Of a stretch of 7,985 bases of DNA, positions 1 to 4,405 are shown one piece after another; position 1 is the first letter of the stretch, and every line of letters begins with the position of its first letter. The translations under genes were made by a program, and so were the position numbers. Origin of the DNA: Porticoccaceae bacterium (GTDB lineage Bacteria > Pseudomonadota > Gammaproteobacteria > Pseudomonadales > Porticoccaceae). The notes under the pieces were generated by a model. The model saw only the letters and a list, made by a program, of their open reading frames with translations, had not been told where the DNA came from and did no database searches. The stretch spans positions 16,674 to 24,658 of the forward strand of contig DNBN01000039.1 of NCBI GenBank assembly GCA_003491845.1, read 5' to 3'.

Positions 1-1405
1 ACCCGAACCCGAACCCGAACCAGTGAGCGAGCTTGGTACAGGAACAGACAATGTTCTTAATGTTGGTGAGGTAATCGATTTCAACTCAACCGTAGCTGAT
101 TATGGTCTAAATAGTTTTGGTAACAACTCGCACTCGGTTGTTGCCGATCCGACGGATGCTTCTAATACAGTTGTCGCTGTTATCAAAGGCAATGAAACAT
201 GGGCGGGCACCACAGTAGCAAGAGGTTCTGTTGTCTATCCTCTCACTGCTACTGAAACTGGTATGACCGTGCGTGTTTGGTCCCTTGAAGCTGGAATTAC
301 AGTGAGATTGAAGCTTGAGGAATCAACCGATGATAGCCACTCGGTCGAAACAGATGCAGTTACCAGCCTCGCGGGAGAATGGGAAACGCTTACCTTTGAC
401 TTCAGCAAGCATGCTGAGGGCACTGCGGCCATGGATCCAAGCTATGTTTATGATACTTTGTCCATCTTTTTAAACTATGGTTCAGCAGGTTCGGCTGAAA
501 CTTACTATTTCGATGACATCAAGTTCATAGGAGCTATTCCAGCTCCAGCACCAGATGCAGGCTCTGAATTGGTCTCAAATGGTGATTTCCAAACAGGTAT
601 AACTGGTTGGGAAGGCGGAGCTGCGGTTGCGAATAACCTGACTTCTTATTTTGCTGTTGCTGAAACGACGTCTGGTGAAGTGTACGAAGTTAATCTAAGC
701 CAGACGATGACGTTGGTTCCTGATACCGAATATACCGTTTCATTCTCGGCTAAGTCTTCAATAGAGCGAACGATGATTGCCGGGCTTGGTTTGTATCATG
801 ATCCCTGGACAAATGTAGGAGAAGACGTATCTCTCACAACTGAGTGGCAGACCTATGAATTGGTTCAGGTCACTACAAAAGATGGTGCAGGTTTTGGTGA
901 TGAGGAAAGTCGAATTCTATTTGATATGGGTGGATCACAAGGTGGTCAGGTGTGGATTGATAACGTAAGTGTTACCAATACAGACGGAGAGGAGCTAGTG
1001 AAAAATGGAGATTTCCAGTCCGGTATAACCGATTGGGAAGGTGGTGCTGCAGTTGCTGATAATTTGACGTCTTACTTTGCTGTTACTGAGACCGTCTCTG
1101 GTGAGGTTTATGAAGTCAATCTCAGTCAAACTATGACGTTGGTGCCGGATACTGAATATACAGTAATCTTCTCAGCGAAGTCTTCAATAGATCGGACAAT
1201 GATTGCAGGGCTTGGTCTATACCATGATCCCTGGACCAATGTTGGCGAAGATGTCTCTTTGACGACAGAGTGGCAGACCTATGAGTTAGTTCAAACTACC
1301 ACGAAAGATGGTGTTGGCTTTGGTGATGCTGAGAGTCGTATACTTTTTGATATGGGAGGTTCTCAAGGTGGTCAGGTGTGGATCGATAATGTCAGTGTAA
1401 AGTAA
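1..1405 (+). CDS. C-terminal part of a secreted multi-domain carbohydrate-binding protein, probably a glycoside hydrolase (5' truncated)
   Basis: The reading frame is open to the left edge: the first bases encode a Pro-Glu repeat linker (PEPEPEPV), so the GTG at 23 is an internal valine codon and not the start. Residue numbers count from that codon. Residues 8-172 form one beta-sandwich-like domain ending in YYFDDIKFIG, the last-strand pattern of galactose-binding-like folds; I cannot assign it to a CBM family. A short Pro/Ala linker (AIPAPAPDAG) follows. Then come two tandem modules of 136 residues (182-317 and 324-459), each starting ELVxNGDF and ending QVWIDNVSV, typical of the CBM4/9 family (Pfam CBM_4_9), which binds beta-glucan or xylan chains. 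No catalytic domain is visible. A laminarinase-type enzyme (for example GH16) upstream is my guess from architecture and from the nearby GH3 gene. The protein ends at TAA 1403-1405, just before a strong terminator. Confidence 0.85.
   Translation, partial: PEPEPEPVSELGTGTDNVLNVGEVIDFNSTVADYGLNSFGNNSHSVVADPTDASNTVVAVIKGNETWAGTTVARGSVVYPLTATETGMTVRVWSLEAGITVRLKLEESTDDSHSVETDAVTSLAGEWETLTFDFSKHAEGTAAMDPSYVYDTLSIFLNYGSAGSAETYYFDDIKFIGAIPAPAPDAGSELVSNGDFQTGITGWEGGAAVANNLTSYFAVAETTSGEVYEVNLSQTMTLVPDTEYTVSFSAKSSIERTMIAGLGLYHDPWTNVGEDVSLTTEWQTYELVQVTTKDGAGFGDEESRILFDMGGSQGGQVWIDNVSVTNTDGEELVKNGDFQSGITDWEGGAAVADNLTSYFAVTETVSGEVYEVNLSQTMTLVPDTEYTVIFSAKSSIDRTMIAGLGLYHDPWTNVGEDVSLTTEWQTYELVQTTTKDGVGFGDAESRILFDMGGSQGGQVWIDNVSVK
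2..22 (+). repeat. CCCGAA hexanucleotide repeat encoding a Pro-Glu linker
   Basis: Three copies of CCCGAA in tandem at 2-19, followed by a variant CCA, encode (Pro-Glu)3-Pro. The repeat runs into the left window edge and may be longer. Such Pro/Glu linkers usually join a catalytic domain to binding modules in secreted polysaccharidases. Confidence 0.8.
566..973 (+). repeat. Tandem CBM4/9-like module, copy 1
   Basis: This stretch encodes residues 182-317 of the partial protein. Aligned by eye without gaps against copy 2, 11 of 136 residues differ (about 92% identical). The DNA is far more diverged: in the 126 bases from the GGTATAAC position, about 27 differ, mostly silent third-position changes. 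The shared aromatic-rich stretch (LYHDPWTN) and the closing WIDNVSV strand are unchanged. Confidence 0.9.
992..1399 (+). repeat. Tandem CBM4/9-like module, copy 2
   Basis: This stretch encodes residues 324-459, the same 136-residue length as copy 1, joined to it by a six-residue linker (TNTDGE). It is the last element of the protein, followed only by one lysine and the stop codon. The substitutions relative to copy 1 are mostly mild (for example E/D, T/S, A/V) and none inserts or removes a residue, so both copies look functional. Confidence 0.9.
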
Positions 1406-1425
1406 TCTAATGCTGAAAAAATGAT

Positions 1426-1454
1426 AAAAAAGCCGGGTATTTCCCGGCTTTTTT
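1426..1454. terminator. Bidirectional rho-independent terminator
   Basis: A perfect 12-bp inverted repeat: six A plus GCCGGG (1426-1437), loop TATTT (1438-1442), CCCGGC plus six T (1443-1454). The GC core is flanked by A and T runs, so it should stop transcription from both strands. It lies 20 bases after the stop of the CBM protein and overlaps the stop codon of the convergent methyltransferase gene, so it serves both. Confidence 0.95.
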
Positions 1455-2106
1455 ATTTGTTTTCTATTGATAGTATAAACTTTTCAGTCTTGATAGGTTT
1501 GTCAATTCGCCGGGTCAAAACCTCCCCATTTAATTGCTCTACCGCTATATCACAAAGTGTCCAAAATGGCGGTCTACCGGGGTCGGCAATGATAATTCTA
1601 TTTACGCCAACGGATAGGCTCAATTTAATAAAATCACAAAGTGGCTCGACAAGGTCATCCCAGAAACAGATATCAGCGCCAATTACGGTGTCATAGGGTT
1701 TTAGATCGGCAGCTGATAGACTGGCAAAATCGCCGAGCCGAAAAGTTACGTCTGTCTTGTTCTCTAACGCTTGTAGCTCTAAGAATGGTTCTACGGTGCT
1801 GTCAATATCTAGCGCGGTTACGTTGGCGGCATAATGTTTAGCAAGATAGATGCCAGTTAATCCCCAACCACAGCCTACCTCCAGAATGCTCGCCTCTACC
1901 TCTGGTGGATAAGTATTTAGATAGTCTATTAAAACGAAACTGGATCGCCATATTTTATTTCCATGAGCACTTTGCGGCGCGGAAACTCGTTTTAGTCTTC
2001 GTACTTCTGGATGACTCGCCTTCAGTGCTTTAGTGTTGTGACAGATAATAGTATGGTCGACATCCAATAGATTTTTTCGGTCATTTGTATTTTCATAGAT
2101 GTTCAT
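1453..2106 (-). CDS. Class I SAM-dependent methyltransferase
   Basis: A 217-residue cytoplasmic protein with a Rossmann-type methyltransferase fold. Motif I (ILEVGCGWG, residues 74-82) is the glycine-rich SAM-binding loop. ALDID (98-102) carries the acidic residue that binds the SAM ribose, and GDF (125-127) fits the adenine-contacting loop. The later segments TVIGADICFWDD (140-151) and ADPGRPPFW (174-182) resemble the family of protein-lysine methyltransferases related to ETFB methyltransferase and yeast Nnt1 (Methyltransf_16-like). That assignment is by pattern memory and the substrate is unknown. The first 50 residues are polar and basic and may form a substrate-binding extension. The ATG start has no clear Shine-Dalgarno sequence. 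It is transcribed divergently from the sensor kinase gene and alone in its direction, so it is probably not functionally tied to its neighbours. Confidence 0.85.
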   Translation of the reverse strand: MNIYENTNDRKNLLDVDHTIICHNTKALKASHPEVRRLKRVSAPQSAHGNKIWRSSFVLIDYLNTYPPEVEASILEVGCGWGLTGIYLAKHYAANVTALDIDSTVEPFLELQALENKTDVTFRLGDFASLSAADLKPYDTVIGADICFWDDLVEPLCDFIKLSLSVGVNRIIIADPGRPPFWTLCDIAVEQLNGEVLTRRIDKPIKTEKFILSIENK

Positions 2107-2245
2107 ACTAAACGGTGCATTTTAGAATAGGTTCGTGACTTGACTAGATTAGAGTACAATACAACACAATAACTGATCAGCATAGTTTTATGGTATTTTT
2201 AATAACAACTTCAATCTACTTCATGGGTATTCCCTAATTAATGTT

Positions 2246-3391
2246 ATGAGTAATGTTACTTTTTCTCCGTGGGCGAAAAGATTTGTCTCCGACACCAATG
2301 CGTTATTTTGGGCACTCCAGGTCTTAGGTTGGTTTGGGCTATCTCTGATTAGTTTTTTCAGTCTAACCCTTTGGTATGATCAGCAAACTCAGCTTACTTA
2401 TGTTGGTCACACTCTCGTTCAGTCTTTATTAGGCATTTTGGTGTCTTGGCCGCTACGGCCGTTGTCACATAAGGTTTGGGAAATGTCTTTTTGGCGGCGC
2501 TTTAGTTGGTTATCACTCGGGATTTTTATCGCTTCTGGTGTGTGGGCTTTGCTTCGTATTACCACATTTATGGCGATGACAGGTGAAGAGGGCCTATGGC
2601 CTGATTTTGGAGGTTGGTTATTTGGTTCTATCTTGATATTTGTATCTTGGGCATCATTTTACCATGGTATAAAATACTATCAGTTACTGCAGTCTGAGCA
2701 TTCAAGATTACTTATGATTGCAGCTTCTAACAAAGAGGAGCAACTAAAGAGGGCTCAAGCGGAAACGGTGGCTCGTGAAGCACAACTAAAAATGTTACGC
2801 TATCAACTAAACCCACATTTCTTGTTTAATACGCTCAATGCCATTTCCTCCTTGGTGCAAAGTCAGGACGAAAATAAAGCAAATTCAATGATTGTTCAAT
2901 TAAGTCGTTTTCTTCGCTACTCCCTGGATAATGACCCTGTTGGTAGAGTTACGCTCAAGGAGGAAATTGATGCTCTTCAGCTATATCTTAGTATCGAAAA
3001 AACTCGATTTGGAGATCGCTTAGAGCTCGATTTTGATGTCGATCCGGATGCACAGGATATTCGAATTCCCAGTCTTATTTTACAACCGCTGGCCGAAAAT
3101 GCCATAAAATATGCAATAGCGCCTATGGAGAATGGAGGAAAAATTAAAGTAAAGGCAAGTCAAAAAGGCGATTCATTATTAGTCGAATTATCCGATAGCG
3201 GGCCTGGATTAGAACTCTCAGATAAGGGCTCTCGTGGTGGCGTTGGGTTGCGCAATACTATTGATCGATTGCATGCTTCCTATGGCGATAGCTACAAATT
3301 TACTATTAAGCATCGAATGGGCGTAGGAACGACTGTATCAATGCAAGTGCCAAGTAATAATATTCAGTTAGCATCGATTGAGAGTTACTAA
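2246..3391 (+). CDS. LytS/AlgZ-type membrane sensor histidine kinase
   Basis: A 381-residue sensor kinase that should phosphorylate the response regulator encoded just downstream. Four hydrophobic helices lie near residues 20-43, 53-71, 87-108 and 121-140. The loops between helices 1-2 and 3-4 are short, and the basic loop RPLSHKVWEMSFWRRF lies between helices 2 and 3, so by the positive-inside rule both ends are cytoplasmic and there is no periplasmic sensor domain. A coiled-coil-like stretch (about 148-183) leads to the His_kinase domain (Pfam PF06580): LNPHFLFNTLNAI with His191 as the likely phosphorylation site, N-box PLAENAIKYA (Asn285), then DSGPG (317-321) and GGVGLRNTIDRL (331-342) for ATP binding. 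ATG 2246 is the only usable start, because a stop codon (2183-2185) lies upstream in frame with no ATG, GTG or TTG between. No good ribosome binding site precedes it. The signal sensed is unknown. Confidence 0.92.
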   Translation: MSNVTFSPWAKRFVSDTNALFWALQVLGWFGLSLISFFSLTLWYDQQTQLTYVGHTLVQSLLGILVSWPLRPLSHKVWEMSFWRRFSWLSLGIFIASGVWALLRITTFMAMTGEEGLWPDFGGWLFGSILIFVSWASFYHGIKYYQLLQSEHSRLLMIAASNKEEQLKRAQAETVAREAQLKMLRYQLNPHFLFNTLNAISSLVQSQDENKANSMIVQLSRFLRYSLDNDPVGRVTLKEEIDALQLYLSIEKTRFGDRLELDFDVDPDAQDIRIPSLILQPLAENAIKYAIAPMENGGKIKVKASQKGDSLLVELSDSGPGLELSDKGSRGGVGLRNTIDRLHASYGDSYKFTIKHRMGVGTTVSMQVPSNNIQLASIESY

Positions 3392-3398
3392 CATATAT

Positions 3399-3405
3399 AA
3401 GAGAG
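3399..3405 (+). promoter_or_regulatory. Ribosome binding site of the response regulator gene
   Basis: AAGAGAG lies ten bases before the ATG at 3416, in the 24-base gap after the kinase stop codon. It supports this start and translation from a shared kinase-regulator mRNA. Confidence 0.55.
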
Positions 3406-3415
3406 CTTTTGTAAT

Positions 3416-4210
3416 ATGAGTAAATTAAGAGTTTTAATAGTAGATGATGAGCCTTTAGCGCTTAGTTTTTTACGCTCTACACTTATTAAGCTAGATAGTA
3501 TAGATCTTGTGGCAGAGGCTAAAAATGGCCGCGAAGCCATTGCCGCAGTTGCCAAGCTGCAGCCAGATTTAATGTTTTTAGATATTCAAATGCCAGGTAT
3601 GAACGGATTTGAAGTTGTGCAGGCTTTACAAATTCAAAAGATGCCCATGGTGGTGTTTGTTACAGCATTTGACCAATTCGCTGCCGATGCCTTTGATATA
3701 CATGCCGTAGATTATATTCTTAAACCTTTGGATGCAGAAAGAGTTTCGAGATCGGTTGAGCGAGCGTTGGCTAGACTTGCAGGTAATTCCAGTGATGTGA
3801 CAAACGTAGGGTCTGTGGCATCTATTTCAGAACGCTTAGCAACTGATCAAAAGCAAGAGTCAGGTCGGGAAAGCTCTGATGGAATCAAACGAAAATTGCT
3901 AGTACGAGACTCAGGTGTTGTAAAAATTATTCCCTTTGATGATATTGATTGGGTAGATGCAGCTGGGGATTATATGTGTGTGCATGCAAATGGGGAGACG
4001 CACATTATTAGGATCACCTTGGGAGAGTTAATGGAAAAGCTAGATGCATCCTTGTTTGTACGCATTCATCGCTCAACAATTGTCAATATTGAACGAGTAG
4101 TGAGCATAACAGCGCTACCCAAAGGGGGTAGTCTTTTAGAACTCTCTGAAGGCACTACGCTTAAAGTAAGTCGGAATTATCGGGAGTCGGTACGCAATTT
4201 TTTCCAATAA
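3416..4210 (+). CDS. LytTR-family response regulator (AlgR/LytR type)
   Basis: A 264-residue transcription factor, partner of the preceding kinase. The receiver domain (about 4-120) has the full active site: Asp10 and Asp11 (VDDEP), phospho-acceptor Asp56 (FLDIQMPGMNG), Thr83 (VTAF) and Lys103 (LKPLD). A polar linker (about 122-157, rich in Ser, Asp and Gln) leads to a LytTR DNA-binding domain (about 159-262). That domain has the family patterns DDIDWVDAAGDYMCVH, FVRIHRSTIVN and LKVSRNYRESV. LytTR proteins bind pairs of short direct repeats in promoters. All key residues are present, so the protein should be active. Only 24 bases separate it from the kinase gene, so the two are co-transcribed. 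The next gene downstream on the same strand is GH3, 195 bases away, which makes it a candidate target. Confidence 0.93.
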   Translation: MSKLRVLIVDDEPLALSFLRSTLIKLDSIDLVAEAKNGREAIAAVAKLQPDLMFLDIQMPGMNGFEVVQALQIQKMPMVVFVTAFDQFAADAFDIHAVDYILKPLDAERVSRSVERALARLAGNSSDVTNVGSVASISERLATDQKQESGRESSDGIKRKLLVRDSGVVKIIPFDDIDWVDAAGDYMCVHANGETHIIRITLGELMEKLDASLFVRIHRSTIVNIERVVSITALPKGGSLLELSEGTTLKVSRNYRESVRNFFQ

Positions 4211-4211
4211 C

Positions 4212-4256
4212 GTCGAATGCTTGAGGTGGGTAATGACTAGGTTTTTCGACCTTTTT
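4212..4256 (+). terminator. Possible weak terminator after the response regulator
   Basis: GTCGAA (4212-4217) pairs with TTCGAC (4245-4250), directly followed by a C and a run of five T (4252-4256). The 27-base loop is long; a smaller alternative stem AGGT/ACCT (4239-4242 with 4249-4252) uses the same T run. It is much weaker than the hairpin at 1426-1454, so read-through into GH3 is quite possible. Confidence 0.3.
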
Positions 4257-4296
4257 AACGCATAGAGTTACCCTATGGTCGCATGTGTGCTTCCAA

Positions 4297-4337
4297 GGTT
4301 AGCATTGTCATGAAACCATGCTGGTTAAGCATGTTGT
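4297..4337 (+). repeat. Imperfect direct repeat and overlapping inverted repeats upstream of GH3
   Basis: GGTTAGCATTGT (4297-4308) recurs as GGTTAAGCATGTTGT (4323-4337) with small insertions, starts 26 bases apart. Two inverted repeats overlap the second copy: CATGCT/AGCATG (4317-4322 with 4328-4333) and AACCA/TGGTT (4314-4318 with 4322-4326). A pair of similar half-sites on the same face of the helix is what a LytTR regulator would bind, but the bases do not clearly match a known LytTR consensus. Regulatory function is inference. Confidence 0.3.
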
Positions 4338-4339
4338 AA

Positions 4340-4369
4340 TTGATCTTGGTGTTGCAACACATGTACATT
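4340..4369 (+). promoter_or_regulatory. Candidate sigma-70 promoter of GH3 with palindromic operator
   Basis: TTGATC (4340-4345) and TACATT (4364-4369) are separated by 18 bases, each a partial match (four of six bases) to the -35 and -10 boxes. The spacer holds the perfect 12-base palindrome GTGTTGCAACAC (4349-4360), where a bound repressor would block RNA polymerase. The implied transcription start near 4376 leaves a short leader before the ribosome binding site. The promoter boxes are tentative; the palindrome is certain. Confidence 0.4.
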
Positions 4370-4391
4370 GGTTTATTTGAATAGTCCGTTT

Positions 4392-4396
4392 AAGGA
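4392..4396 (+). promoter_or_regulatory. Ribosome binding site of GH3
   Basis: AAGGA lies nine bases before the ATG at 4406. An earlier ATG at 4397 abuts this site too closely and reads only ATG-TTA-TAA, so 4406 is the proper start. Confidence 0.75.
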
Positions 4397-4405
4397 ATGT
4401 TATAA

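Noticed and set aside
23..25. GTG at 23 as the start codon of the CBM protein
   Set aside because: The frame stays open upstream and encodes a Pro-Glu linker, and no ribosome binding site precedes it, so the gene clearly continues to the left.
2140..2170. Promoter for the kinase gene using TTGACT (2140-2145) and TACAAT (2155-2160)
   Set aside because: The spacer would be only nine bases. TACAAT alone may be a -10 box, but no acceptable -35 box lies 16-18 bases before it.
2241..2249. Two-codon upstream frame ATG-TTA-TGA overlapping the kinase start, and a similar ATG-TTA-TAA just before the GH3 start
   Set aside because: Such tiny frames are common by chance in AT-rich leaders, and neither has a well-placed ribosome binding site of its own. 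No reason to claim translational coupling.
4261..4277. CATAG/CTATG inverted repeat between the regulator and GH3
   Set aside because: Only five base pairs with a seven-base loop and no T run; too weak to call a terminator or operator on its own.
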